A DNA stretch of 64,000 bases from Buchananella hordeovulneris (GTDB taxonomy: Bacteria > Actinomycetota > Actinomycetes > Actinomycetales > Actinomycetaceae). Location of the stretch: assembly GCF_001907235.1 (NCBI RefSeq), contig NZ_MQVS01000010.1:32389-96388 (forward strand), in the 5' to 3' direction. The notes below the pieces were generated by a model. The model was given only the letters and a program-made list of their open reading frames with translations. It did no database searches and was not told the DNA's origin. Positions 34,905 to 43,212 of this stretch are shown piece by piece (position 1 is the first letter of the stretch; each line of letters begins with the position of its first letter). The position numbers and the translations under genes were made by a program.

Positions 34905-35981
34905 GTGCACATAACCCGACTTGCTCTCGCTGACGACGCCGCTACCTTGCTGGCGGCCCAAATGTTGCACGCCCGCACGGTGGAGTCCGGGGAGGAGGTG
35001 GGCGCGTTCCTGCCTGTTGAAGCCGTGCAGGCCCTCCGCCGCCCCTCCCCGACGCACGAGCGGCTCATCTGGCTGGCACAGGATGACGATGGGCAAGGGC
35101 TGGGGGTGGCCTACGCCCACTGGTACCGGGGCGAGGCCAACACCGATATGGCCTTCACCCACGTGTGGACGCGGCCGGAGGCGCGCGGGCGCGGGGTGGG
35201 CCGCGCCCTGTACGCCGCCTTGTTGGCGGACTTGCCGCCGCAGCGCACCCGGATACTGTCATACGTGGTCGCCGATCCAGCGGATGGCCCGCTGGCGAGT
35301 AGTCAGGCGCCCGGCCCGCGGTTTGCCCGGGCCGTGGGGTTGCGCGTCGGCGAGTTGTGCCACCTGCGGCGCCACCCGTGGCCGACGTCGGCGGCGCTGC
35401 TGGATAGCCTCGACCCAGCGGTGCCGGGGCCGGACGGAACGACGCGGGTGGGCGACTACACGATCGAGGTGTACGTCAATGGGGTAGCCCCCGAGCTGCA
35501 GGAGGATGTTGCGCGCCTGCACGGCATGGTGGAGGCCGAGGTGGAGGCCGGGGACATCGACTACGAGCCCGAGCCGTTCACGGCCGCCGACTACCGCGCG
35601 GGCATCGCCCGGGCCGTGGCCAACGGGACGCGCCGGGTGGAGGCCGTGGCGGTGTGGGTGGATCCTGCTGGTCGCCGCCGGGCCGTCGGCGTGAGCGGCT
35701 ACGCGGTGCCGCCCCAGCCTGACGCCAATATTGAGGTGCTGGAGACGCTGGTGGAGCGCGACCACCGCGGGCACCGGCTCGGGTGGGCGGTCAAGTGCGC
35801 GGTGGAGCGCCAACTGCTGACGATGGACTTGCCGCACCCGGCAGTCAGCACCTGCACCGCGGATGAGAATGCCTACATGCTGGCCATCAACGATGCCCTG
35901 GGGTTCCGGGAGGTGCTGCAACTGGCGGACCTAATCGGGCAGCGGGCCGAGATTGCGCAGCGGCTGGCTGCCGACCGCTAG
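34905..35981 (+). CDS. Tandem GNAT family acetyltransferase
   Basis: 358 residues from a GTG at 34905. Two acetyltransferase folds: the first has HVWTRPEARGRGVGRALYAA with the acetyl-CoA loop, the second has LVERDHRGHRLGWAVKCAV and ADENAYMLAINDALGFRE. Such two-domain GNATs are common in actinobacteria. They resemble mycothiol synthase in layout, but the mycothiol-specific features were not seen, so no precise function is proposed. Confidence 0.82.
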   Translation: MHITRLALADDAATLLAAQMLHARTVESGEEVGAFLPVEAVQALRRPSPTHERLIWLAQDDDGQGLGVAYAHWYRGEANTDMAFTHVWTRPEARGRGVGRALYAALLADLPPQRTRILSYVVADPADGPLASSQAPGPRFARAVGLRVGELCHLRRHPWPTSAALLDSLDPAVPGPDGTTRVGDYTIEVYVNGVAPELQEDVARLHGMVEAEVEAGDIDYEPEPFTAADYRAGIARAVANGTRRVEAVAVWVDPAGRRRAVGVSGYAVPPQPDANIEVLETLVERDHRGHRLGWAVKCAVERQLLTMDLPHPAVSTCTADENAYMLAINDALGFREVLQLADLIGQRAEIAQRLAADR

Positions 35982-35999
35982 GGGCGGCGGGCAGGCGGC

Positions 36000-36374
36000 T
36001 CAGCTGCGGCGCCCGCGCAGGGCGTCGAGCTGGCGCCGCTCGCGTTTGGTGGGGCGCCCGGCGCCGCGGTCGCGGACGAAGACGGGGGCGTCGCGCACGG
36101 TCAGGCGGGGTGGGGTCAGGTCGGTGTAGTGCTCGGCGGCCAGCGGGGCTCCCACCCGCCGCAGGAGGAGCTTTTCCACCCGCAGCACCCGGTCAAAGCC
36201 CTCGATGCGCAGCCGCACGACGTCGCCCACCCGGACGTCGGCTGAGGCTTTGGCGGTGGCATCGTTGATCTTCACGTGCCCGGCGCGGGCGGCCGCGGTG
36301 GCCAGCGACCGGGACTTGCAGGCCCGCACCGCAAACAGCCAGACGTCGACTCGCACTGCGCTTAGTTCGGTCAT
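36000..36374 (-). CDS. S4-domain RNA-binding protein (Hsp15-like)
   Basis: 124 residues. An S4 domain (VRVDVWLFAVRACKSRSLA then AGHVKINDATAKASADVRVGD, core AGHVKINDA) and the C-terminal basic tail GRPTKRERRQLDAL are typical of Hsp15/RlbA, which binds stalled 50S subunits that carry peptidyl-tRNA. ATG at 36372-36374 is divergent from the ArsR gene with 46 bases between. Confidence 0.9.
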   Translation of the reverse strand: MTELSAVRVDVWLFAVRACKSRSLATAAARAGHVKINDATAKASADVRVGDVVRLRIEGFDRVLRVEKLLLRRVGAPLAAEHYTDLTPPRLTVRDAPVFVRDRGAGRPTKRERRQLDALRGRRS

Positions 36375-36420
36375 TGGGTCATATTAGGCGCCCATAGGAT
36401 GGGGGCAGGAGGGCCGAGAG

Positions 36421-36735
36421 ATGAAGATTCCCACGCAGGTCACTAGTGCCCAACTGGTACGGGCGGCGGCAGGCTTCAAGGTGCTGGGCAACCCGTCTCG
36501 GTTGCAGCTGCTCATCCAGCTGGCGGCGGCGGAGTTGACGGTCTCGCAGCTGGTTGAGCGCTCGGGTCTGTCTCAGCCGCTGGTTTCCCAGCATTTGCGG
36601 TCCCTGCGGGATGCGGGCCTGGTGATGGCGCAGCGGCACGGCAAGGAGATTCGGTACCGGATCGCTGACGAGCACGTCATCCACGTGGTGGCCGACGCCC
36701 TCACGCACGCCGAGGAGGCGGCCGCCGCGGGGTAG
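36421..36735 (+). CDS. ArsR/SmtB family regulator
   Basis: 104 residues. Winged helix: VLGNPSRLQLLIQLAAAELT, recognition helix LSQPLVSQHLRSLRDAGLV and wing KEIRYRIADEHV. The C-terminal HVIHVVADALTHAEEA holds several His and acidic residues at positions where SmtB/CzrA-type sensors bind zinc at helix 5, which fits but does not prove metal sensing. The next gene encodes a tiny His-rich protein and has an inverted repeat in its promoter, so zinc or another transition metal is the likely signal. Confidence 0.88.
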   Translation: MKIPTQVTSAQLVRAAAGFKVLGNPSRLQLLIQLAAAELTVSQLVERSGLSQPLVSQHLRSLRDAGLVMAQRHGKEIRYRIADEHVIHVVADALTHAEEAAAAG

Positions 36736-36804
36736 CCGGGCGTGGTTTGCCGCGGTGCAGGCGGATTGAGGAGACCGGGCAGATGAGAACCACTCCCATT
36801 TAAA

Positions 36805-36841
36805 TGCAAGTATTGCAATTTGTTTATATGTGTGTCATGCT
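36805..36841 (+). promoter_or_regulatory. Promoter with operator-like dyad before the His-rich protein
   Basis: TGCAA-GTA-TTGCA (36805-36817) overlaps a possible -35 element TTGCAA (36813-36818). A 17-base spacer leads to CATGCT (36836-36841) as a possible -10. GGAGGAAC stands ten bases before the start at 36868. The dyad over the -35 is where a repressor such as the adjacent ArsR protein would block transcription. Confidence 0.45.
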
Positions 36842-36867
36842 GGGCGCACCCAACCGAGGAGGAACCC

Positions 36868-37020
36868 ATGAGCGACCACAAGCAGGCCGAGCACACCACC
36901 GCCGAGCACGAGCACGGCAAGGACTGCGGCCACGAGGCCGTGCAGCACGGCGACCACGTGGACTACATCCACGACGGTCACAAGCACGCCCAGCACGGCG
37001 ACCACTACGACGAGCACTGA
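36868..37020 (+). CDS. 50-residue histidine-rich protein (putative metal-binding peptide)
   Basis: 50 residues from the ATG at 36868, preceded by GAGGAGGAACCC. Twelve or more histidines sit in repeated short motifs with Asp and Glu (AEHTTAEHEHG, QHGDHVDYIHDGHKHAQHGDH, core HDGHKHAQHGDH) plus one Cys in DCGH. It has no hydrophobic core and no signal peptide, so it is probably an unfolded cytoplasmic metal buffer or chaperone for zinc, nickel or a similar ion. The neighbouring ArsR gene supports a metal link. No family name is known to me for this exact arrangement. Confidence 0.8.
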   Translation: MSDHKQAEHTTAEHEHGKDCGHEAVQHGDHVDYIHDGHKHAQHGDHYDEH

Positions 37021-37040
37021 GCCGCCTGCTCAGTGTGTTA

Positions 37041-37068
37041 GTGCCCCGGCCCGAATGGGCCGGGGCAC
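37041..37068. terminator. Bidirectional terminator, 12-bp perfect stem
   Basis: GTGCCCCGGCCC (37041-37052), loop GAAT, exact complement at 37057-37068, between convergent genes ending at 37020 and 37113. Confidence 0.9.
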
Positions 37069-37112
37069 TGCCATACTCACGGGCCCCCGCGAAGATTTTC
37101 GGCTCCGGCGGA

Positions 37113-38912
37113 CTAGTGGCTGAGCTGGCTGCGGCCGGTGGCGGTCCGGAGCAGGTCGGCGTCGATGTGCTGGGCGATGCGCTCAATCGTCTCCTCACTG
37201 ACCCGGCGGCCCGCTAGCGGGGCTTGGCCCGCCGGGGCGAGGACTTCCCGCCAGGCGTGAATCTGCTCGTGGCGGTAGAAGTGCCCGTGCCCGGCCGGGG
37301 CCAGGCCCGCGAACGGCAGGTCCGTGAACAATTGCCAGAAAGTCACCCCCCACGTCCACCGCATCGCTGGGTTGACGTCGCTGCCTGCCGCTTCCCGGAT
37401 CCAGGTCGGCGCAGCGACGAAAACGTGCGGCTCCCACCACACGACGGGATCGGAGGCGTGCTGCAGGAACACCACCCGCGGTTGACTCCACGGGATGTAG
37501 GCGCGCCCGTAGGCGTCGGCCCGCAGCTGCGCGGGCTTAGTAATGAAGCGGATGTGTTCTCCCGACCCGATGACGGGGGCAACCTCGGGACTGCCTTTTT
37601 GCCGCCCGGCCGTCAATTCTCTGTGCAGCGGGGTCCAGCGGGGCACCCCCGTCCACACCGCCCCGTCCACGCGCGCCAGCATGTCGGCCGCCGACGCGAA
37701 TGCCCCCAGCCCGCCGTATGCCCCCAATGAGGTGCCGGTGACCAACAGGGCGGGCCGCTGCCCAGCTGGCCGGGCCGCCAGCCGCTCCTCCACCGCGGTC
37801 AGGAGCTGGCGAGCCGCAAGCTGGGGAGATTCGCGGTCAGAAAGCAGGGCCGCGAAGGACGGCAGGAAGGAGTACTGGATGGCGACGGTAGCGACATCGC
37901 CGCCGCTGAGGTACTCCACGGCCTGCACGCTGTACTCGTCCACCCACCCCGAACCGGTCGTGGTAACCAACAGGAGACAGTCCCGCTCCCAGGCGCCGGT
38001 CCGCTCCAGTTCCCCCAACACGGCGGCCACCGCGTCGTCGATCGTCTGGTGCTGGATGAGCCCGGCGTAGATGCGGATCGGTTCGCGGGCGGGGCGCCCG
38101 GTAACCTGCGCGATCTGGGTGGCCGACGGCCCGAGGGTGAGGAAACTTTGCCCCATGCGCCCCAGCTGTTCCCAGTCCTGGCTGGAGGCCGGGGAGCCGG
38201 AGCGTTCGGCCTGCGTCGGGCGCACCGCTCCCGCCTCAACGCCGACGTTGGCGCGCGCGAAATGCTCGTAGAAGAACCCGAGCACATTGCGGGCCACCAC
38301 CTGGTTGAAGACAACCACCAGCCCCAGCACCACCGCGATCGCCACCGCGGTGTCGAGGAACGGGAAACGGATTCGCCGCCGGGTAGCCGCCCGCAGGCGT
38401 CGCCAGGCCCGCCGCAGGGTGACGAAGACCAGACGCACCAGCCACGCGAACACCAGCGCCAAGAAGAGGCTGGCGCTGTGCTCCCACCAGGCCGGTGGAG
38501 CCATTTCCACGAGCTCGGCGGTTACGGCGGCGGCGTGATAGGAGCGCCGCAGCGACACTGCCATCCAGACCACCACCAACCCGGCAACGAGGGGGCCCAG
38601 CCAGCGCCGCACCCACGGGGCGACGCCGATTTCCAGGCGTATCCCGCGCGCGATGAGATCCCAGGCCGCGCCAAGGGCCGCGCCCACGCCATACATGACT
38701 GCCACCGTCACCGCCGTCAAAAGGGACTGGGTCAGCCAGGTGCGCGGCAGCAGGGACGGGGAGAAGGAGGCCACGTAGGCAAAGGCCGCGACCAGCAAAC
38801 CCACGCGGGAGTGCCGCCCGATCCAGCTCTCCGCCCGGCGGCGCACCGTCCGCCAGCGCCCCTGCCCATCAGTCAAGCCGTGGCCCCACCCCGGGAATAG
38901 AGGCCGGGTCAC
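37113..38912 (-). CDS. Membrane alpha/beta-hydrolase (Abhydrolase_9 type)
   Basis: 599 residues. Four to five membrane segments in the first 230 residues, starting after SFSPSLLPRTWLTQ, then an outer or cytoplasmic hydrolase domain with nucleophile elbow VTGTSLGAYGG (G-x-S-x-G). The substrate is unknown; relatives occur widely in actinobacteria. The ATG at 38912 lies 44 bases inside the end of the glycosidase gene, a longer overlap than usual, so a GTG around 38846 may be used instead. Confidence 0.85.
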   Translation of the reverse strand: MTRPLFPGWGHGLTDGQGRWRTVRRRAESWIGRHSRVGLLVAAFAYVASFSPSLLPRTWLTQSLLTAVTVAVMYGVGAALGAAWDLIARGIRLEIGVAPWVRRWLGPLVAGLVVVWMAVSLRRSYHAAAVTAELVEMAPPAWWEHSASLFLALVFAWLVRLVFVTLRRAWRRLRAATRRRIRFPFLDTAVAIAVVLGLVVVFNQVVARNVLGFFYEHFARANVGVEAGAVRPTQAERSGSPASSQDWEQLGRMGQSFLTLGPSATQIAQVTGRPAREPIRIYAGLIQHQTIDDAVAAVLGELERTGAWERDCLLLVTTTGSGWVDEYSVQAVEYLSGGDVATVAIQYSFLPSFAALLSDRESPQLAARQLLTAVEERLAARPAGQRPALLVTGTSLGAYGGLGAFASAADMLARVDGAVWTGVPRWTPLHRELTAGRQKGSPEVAPVIGSGEHIRFITKPAQLRADAYGRAYIPWSQPRVVFLQHASDPVVWWEPHVFVAAPTWIREAAGSDVNPAMRWTWGVTFWQLFTDLPFAGLAPAGHGHFYRHEQIHAWREVLAPAGQAPLAGRRVSEETIERIAQHIDADLLRTATGRSQLSH

Positions 38913-40320
38913 CGGGCTGAAGGGGCTCCAGCTGCCGGGTGTGCCCGAGCGCGCCGTACCACTGACCGGAGGCCTTGATGTAGCGATCCTGCGTGACGGG
39001 ATCGACGCGGGTCAGACCGAACCGCTTGTCGTAGCCCAACGCCCACTCGAAGTTATCCAGCAGGCTCCAGGCGAAATAGCCGTGCACGGGCGCCCCGGCC
39101 TCGATCGCGTCGAGAACGGCATGCAGGTGGGCACGCAGGTAGGCAATACGCTGCGGGTCGTGCACGTACCCATCGGCGTCGACAGTGTCGGGGAATGCGG
39201 CCCCGTTCTCGGTAACTTCCAACGGCAGCCCCGGGAAGCGGGCAGCCAAGGTGGTCAGCAGTTCGGTCAAGCCGGCTGGGTCCTGATTCCATCCCATGTC
39301 TGTGGTGGGACCAAGGGGCCGCAGGAACTCCACGTCCTCGCTGCCGGGCCACGGGCTGGTCTGGCCCCAACCGGAGGCACCCTGGTGAAGGTTGCCCGCC
39401 ACCCCGGGGCGCACCGTATCGGTGTAGTAGTAGTTGACACCGAGGCTGGCTAGCGGCTGGCGGGCCAACACGAGGTCACCGTCGTGCACGAAACCCCAGT
39501 CGGTGACGCCGGCGGTCTGGTCGATGAGGTCTTCCGGGTAGGCGCCCGCGAATTGGGGACCGAGGAAGATCTCGTTAGCGAGGTTACGGATCCGCTGGGC
39601 GGCCGCCTGGTGGGCGGGGTCGGCGGCCAGCGCGGGACGGATCACCTGCAGGTTGTGGGTAACGGAAATCTTGGCTTCGGGGAGCACCGACCGGATGGCG
39701 GTGGCCGCCGAGCCGTGGGCAAGGTTGAGGTGGTGGGCGGCGGCCAGCGCCGTCGCCCCGTCCGTGCTGCCAGGGGCGTGCACTCCCGAGGCGTGGCCAA
39801 GGAACGCCGCAACCCACGGTTCGTTTAGCGTCGTCCAGGTCTCGACCCGGTCCCCCAGCTCTCGGGCGAGCACCTCCGCGTAGGCACCAAATTGGAGGGC
39901 GGTGAAACGATTGGCCCAGCCCCCTTGGTCTTGCAGCCACTGCGGCAGATCCCAGTGGTAGAGGGTGACGACGGGGGCGATGTCGAGGTCACGCAGGGCA
40001 TCGAGCAGGCGCTTGTAGTAGTCCAGGCCCTCCTGGGTGGGGGCGTGGCCAAGACCGCCAATGATGCGAGGCCACGCGATGGACAGCCGATAGGCGTCCA
40101 GCCCAAGGCCTTTGATGAGGCCGAGGTCTTCCTCCCACCGGTGGTAGGAGTCGCAGGCGACGTCGCCGGTATCCCCGTTGGCGACCTTGCCGGGGGTGTG
40201 GCTGAAGGTATCCCAGATGGACGGCACCCGCCCTCCGGCGCTGACGGCGCCTTCGATCTGGTAGGCGGCGGTGGCCACCCCCAACCGGAGGGTGGACGGG
40301 ATAGGACGCAGTTGCGGCAT
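38869..40320 (-). CDS. Glycoside hydrolase family 1 beta-glucosidase
   Basis: 483 residues from the ATG at 40318-40320 (GGAGACCTCC upstream); a longer frame to 40413 has no ribosome site. Retaining enzyme with the acid/base Glu in TTLNEPWV and nucleophile Glu in LEVTENGAAF. The N-terminal GVATAAYQIEGA and YFAWSLLDNFEWALGYDKRFG near the end are complete. No signal peptide, so it acts inside on imported beta-glucosides. No phosphoglucosidase-type Ser-Lys-Tyr pattern was sought in detail. The 3' end overlaps the hydrolase gene. Confidence 0.94.
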   Translation of the reverse strand: MPQLRPIPSTLRLGVATAAYQIEGAVSAGGRVPSIWDTFSHTPGKVANGDTGDVACDSYHRWEEDLGLIKGLGLDAYRLSIAWPRIIGGLGHAPTQEGLDYYKRLLDALRDLDIAPVVTLYHWDLPQWLQDQGGWANRFTALQFGAYAEVLARELGDRVETWTTLNEPWVAAFLGHASGVHAPGSTDGATALAAAHHLNLAHGSAATAIRSVLPEAKISVTHNLQVIRPALAADPAHQAAAQRIRNLANEIFLGPQFAGAYPEDLIDQTAGVTDWGFVHDGDLVLARQPLASLGVNYYYTDTVRPGVAGNLHQGASGWGQTSPWPGSEDVEFLRPLGPTTDMGWNQDPAGLTELLTTLAARFPGLPLEVTENGAAFPDTVDADGYVHDPQRIAYLRAHLHAVLDAIEAGAPVHGYFAWSLLDNFEWALGYDKRFGLTRVDPVTQDRYIKASGQWYGALGHTRQLEPLQPGDPASIPGVGPRLD

Positions 40321-40469
40321 GGAGGTCTCCTGGCAGGCCGACGGTGATGCCTCCATGGTGCCACCCCCACACGCTCCACAAACACTAAAGTGCCTGCCTG
40401 ATTCCCTCACCATGAGGTCAATTCAGCAGTATCCTGACCGCTGTTAGTCGGAGCCGATGGAGGGTGATG

Positions 40470-40766
40470 GTGCCCGATTTTGCTGTTGATTCCGAGCAGT
40501 TGGCTGGGATGGCGGAGAAGTTGGAGTGGGTGGGGCAGCAGGTGGGGGCTGTCAGCCCGCCGGGGGGTGGTGTTGCGGCGAGGTTGGGGGGCTGGCAGTT
40601 GTTGGGGGCGTATTTGGCGGCCGACAGCAATGCGCGGCAGCGGGCCGAGGCAGTGGAGTGGTGGTGCGGGGCTGCCGGGCAGGGGGTGCGGCGCGTGGCG
40701 ACGTCGACGACGGCTGCGGAAGAGCAGTTGGCTGCTTCTTTCGCCTATGACGAGCACAAGTTTTAG
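40470..40766 (+). CDS. Small WXG-like helical protein, possible secretion partner
   Basis: 98 residues from GTG 40470, five bases past GGAGGG; in-frame ATG 40467 and GTG 40464 are too near that site. Two amphipathic helical stretches (SEQLAGMAEKLEWVGQQVG and the ADSNARQRAEAVEWWCGAAG region) with a Gly-rich turn between, as in the ~100-residue proteins that travel with type VII effectors. The end ASFAYDEHKF has a Tyr-acidic pattern. The strict WXG turn is not present, so this is a likeness in size, helix layout and context. It ends six bases before the protease gene. Confidence 0.7.
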   Translation: MPDFAVDSEQLAGMAEKLEWVGQQVGAVSPPGGGVAARLGGWQLLGAYLAADSNARQRAEAVEWWCGAAGQGVRRVATSTTAAEEQLAASFAYDEHKF

Positions 40767-40772
40767 GGGCTA

Positions 40773-42098
40773 ATGGTGGGGTTGTTTGCGGGCTGGATTG
40801 GGGACGTGCCGGGGAACGAGGAGGAGTTGTTCGCGGCCAGTGCGGGGTTTTTGGCGCGGGCGCAGGAGTTGGAGGAGCGGCGTTGGCAGTTGCGCGACGT
40901 GTTGCGCCTGGCCCCGGATTGGGCGGGCCAAGCGCGGGAGGCTTTCGCGCAGGAGTTGGATAAGGTGCAGGTCGATGTGGCGGACTTGAGTGTCGGCTAC
41001 GACGGCGGGGGCCAGGCGTTGGAAGTCTTCGCTTGGGTGGTGCGCGACGCTAAACGGCAGGTGGCCGATATGCGGGCGGCCCTGGAGGGCTTGGATCGGC
41101 AGTTGGCGGCCGCCGCGGGGGATTATCGGGTGGTGAAGTATCTGGAGTTGTTGCCGAGCGCGGGCCGGATTGACGGTGACTATGCGCGCCTGGTGGCTCG
41201 GGTGCGGCAGGAAGAGGAGGCCTGTGCGGCTCGTCTGCGGGAGTGTTTCCACGTTGAAGCCGTCCATGTGAACGAAAACGGGGTCTATCTCAGCGACCGG
41301 CGGGCGTTGAGCAGTGCGGAGCTGGCGCGTATCTGGGACGGGTTTGCTGGGTTGCGGCCCACCGACATGACGCAGGGCTACATCGGGGACTGCTACTACC
41401 TGGCGGCCCTGATGGCGTTGAGCAACACCCCTGACGGCAGGCGCACACTGCAAGAAGCGATCCAGCCACGGTATGACTCCCGCGGCAACATTGTTGGCTT
41501 CCTGGTCACGGTCTACGACGACCCCCTGCACCCCACCGCCCGTGCCCAGCGCACCGTGTTCGTCGACTCGGTCTACGCCAATGGCACGAACTTCACCAGC
41601 CCGAACATGTTCTCTATCTTCGAATCAGCCTACGGCCAACTCCACCCCGAGGGCACCCGCCCCGGCCCAGCAGGCATCTACGGCGGGCTTATCGACGAGG
41701 CCCTGCGGGATGCCGGCGATATGCCCAGCACGGTCATCGAACGCTCAAAGGGAATCTGGGGCCTGGGCGAGGGATACTCGCCAACCAAGCAGGCGCAGAT
41801 CGCTGCTGCCCTGGAAAGCCAAAAACCGGTCACAGCATCCACCACCATGGTCCCAGCCGAGTACTTCCCTCACCGAGGTGCCGCGCTAGTCGCCGACAGT
41901 ACCCAGCCCGCCCTCCCGCCAGTCAAGCTCTACTACCTCCACGCCTACATGGTCGAGGCGGTGGACGAGGGCGGGGTGACCATAATCAACCCGCACGGAT
42001 ACAATCTGGAAGAAGGAGGCGGTAATCGTGGCGCACGATTGAAGCTTTCCTGGGAGGATTTTGGGCATTATTTCGGCAGTGTGGCCATAGGGGAGTGA
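40773..42098 (+). CDS. Calpain-like cysteine protease effector with WXG-like N-terminal region
   Basis: 441 residues. Residues 1-165 are helical with DWAGQAREAFAQEL (W-x-G turn), as in type VII secreted toxins. Residues 180-441 resemble the calpain (C2) catalytic core: nucleophile Cys in QGYIGDCYYLAALM, His in YYLHAYMVEAVDEGG and Asn in IINPHGYN, in the right order and spacing. A secreted protease acting on cells or proteins outside is the natural idea. Coding-strand composition changes from G/T-rich with many TTG Leu codons to C-rich near 41390, close to the domain border, a sign of domain exchange. No signal peptide is present. Confidence 0.8.
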   Translation: MVGLFAGWIGDVPGNEEELFAASAGFLARAQELEERRWQLRDVLRLAPDWAGQAREAFAQELDKVQVDVADLSVGYDGGGQALEVFAWVVRDAKRQVADMRAALEGLDRQLAAAAGDYRVVKYLELLPSAGRIDGDYARLVARVRQEEEACAARLRECFHVEAVHVNENGVYLSDRRALSSAELARIWDGFAGLRPTDMTQGYIGDCYYLAALMALSNTPDGRRTLQEAIQPRYDSRGNIVGFLVTVYDDPLHPTARAQRTVFVDSVYANGTNFTSPNMFSIFESAYGQLHPEGTRPGPAGIYGGLIDEALRDAGDMPSTVIERSKGIWGLGEGYSPTKQAQIAAALESQKPVTASTTMVPAEYFPHRGAALVADSTQPALPPVKLYYLHAYMVEAVDEGGVTIINPHGYNLEEGGGNRGARLKLSWEDFGHYFGSVAIGE

Positions 42099-42099
42099 C

Positions 42100-42564
42100 A
42101 TGCCTGCATGGAAGAACATTTATTGTGCTCTAGCCGTTCTGCTTACCCTCGGCATTGCTGCCGGGTGTAGCACCCCTGACCCCACGCCCTTGACTGGAGA
42201 GGAACTTAAAATGCAATGCGCTGACGGCATCATCATTTCCCAAGGACACGCCACCGTGTTGAGGCCTGACCGGGAAGGCAAAGTTGCGGTACTCGTCTCC
42301 GGACCGAGCTTCGAAGACGGCATCGCCACCGCTGCGATCACCGTTAGCTTTCCCGGCACCAACAAGCCCGGTGCCGATAGGCCCCTAAGGGCCGGGGAGT
42401 CGGTGTCCCACCCCGAAGTCGGCACCTTCACGCTCCTGGACGTCAAACTCGTAGAAACACCGCCCGACCAGGCAGGCGGCGGCAACTTCGCCGTCTACTG
42501 CTTCCGCCCCTCCCCCACCTTCGACCTCGACACCGACCGCCTCACCTGGACCAAAGACCAATAA
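42100..42564 (+). CDS. Lipoprotein, putative immunity protein copy 1
   Basis: 154 residues, start one base after the protease stop (GGAGTGAC upstream). A signal peptide ends in the lipobox GIAAGCS, so Cys23 would be lipid-anchored outside the membrane. The mature part starts STPDPTPLTGEELKMQC and ends DTDRLTWTKDQ with one further Cys pair (MQCADG, VYCFRP). It has no recognised family. Position directly after the protease and duplication of the gene are what immunity proteins to an externally acting toxin look like. Confidence 0.8.
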   Translation: MPAWKNIYCALAVLLTLGIAAGCSTPDPTPLTGEELKMQCADGIIISQGHATVLRPDREGKVAVLVSGPSFEDGIATAAITVSFPGTNKPGADRPLRAGESVSHPEVGTFTLLDVKLVETPPDQAGGGNFAVYCFRPSPTFDLDTDRLTWTKDQ

Positions 42565-42568
42565 CACC

Positions 42569-43033
42569 ATGCCCACCCACCTCCCCAACCTCACATCCGC
42601 GGCACTGTCCCTCACCCTCGGCATAGCGACCGGTTGTAGCACCCCTGACCCTGCGCCTTTAAGTAGCGAGGAACTTAAAATGCAATGCGCCGATGGCATC
42701 ATCATTTCCCAAGCCCACGCCACCATTTTGCGCCCAGACCGGGAAGGCAAAGTTTCTCTTATTGCCTCCGGTCCTCGCTTCGAAGACGGGGTAGCTGCTG
42801 CTGGATTGGGCGTTGGATTCGACGTGCCAGGCAAGCCAGGGGCATATGGTTCCCTAAGGGCGGGGGAGTCGGTGTCGCATCCCGAGGTCGGCACCCTCAC
42901 TTTGTTGGATGTCAAGGTTGTGGAGACGCCGCCCGGCCAGGTCGGCGGCGGCAACCTCGCTGTCTACTGCTTCCGCCCCACCCCCACCTTCGACCTCGAC
43001 ACCGACCGCCTCACCTGGACTAAAGACCAATAA
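42569..43033 (+). CDS. Lipoprotein, putative immunity protein copy 2
   Basis: 154 residues, same length as copy 1. Identical blocks include EELKMQCADGIIISQ, RPDREGK, AGESVSHPEVGT and the C-terminal DLDTDRLTWTKDQ, while the middle (about residues 60-90) differs. Lipobox is GIATGCS. It starts five bases after copy 1. The variable centre with fixed ends suggests selection to recognise different protease variants, which is an inference. Confidence 0.8.
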   Translation: MPTHLPNLTSAALSLTLGIATGCSTPDPAPLSSEELKMQCADGIIISQAHATILRPDREGKVSLIASGPRFEDGVAAAGLGVGFDVPGKPGAYGSLRAGESVSHPEVGTLTLLDVKVVETPPGQVGGGNLAVYCFRPTPTFDLDTDRLTWTKDQ

Positions 43034-43037
43034 CACC

Positions 43038-43178
43038 ATGCCCACCCGCCTCCCCAACCTCACATCCGCGGCACTGGCTCTTACCCTCGGCATAGCGACC
43101 GGGTGTAGTACCCCTGATCCAAACCGCCAACATAACGATTTATCCCTATCGATATCTATTGGTGGCCACCGCAACTAG
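43038..43178 (+). pseudogene. Truncated third copy of the lipoprotein gene
   Basis: 46 codons. The start and signal peptide (TSAALALTLGIATGCSTPDP) match copy 2 almost base for base, then the sequence changes to unrelated codons after TPDP and stops at 43178. It looks like a remnant left when a tandem array recombined or was cut short. Confidence 0.75.
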
Positions 43179-43212
43179 GCTGAGCTCACGCTTTACGTGA
43201 TTAGGAGTCGCC

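Noticed and set aside
34905..35981. Mycothiol synthase (MshD)
   Set aside because: It has two GNAT domains like MshD, but the conserved MshD-specific stretches were not seen, so only a tandem GNAT call is supported.
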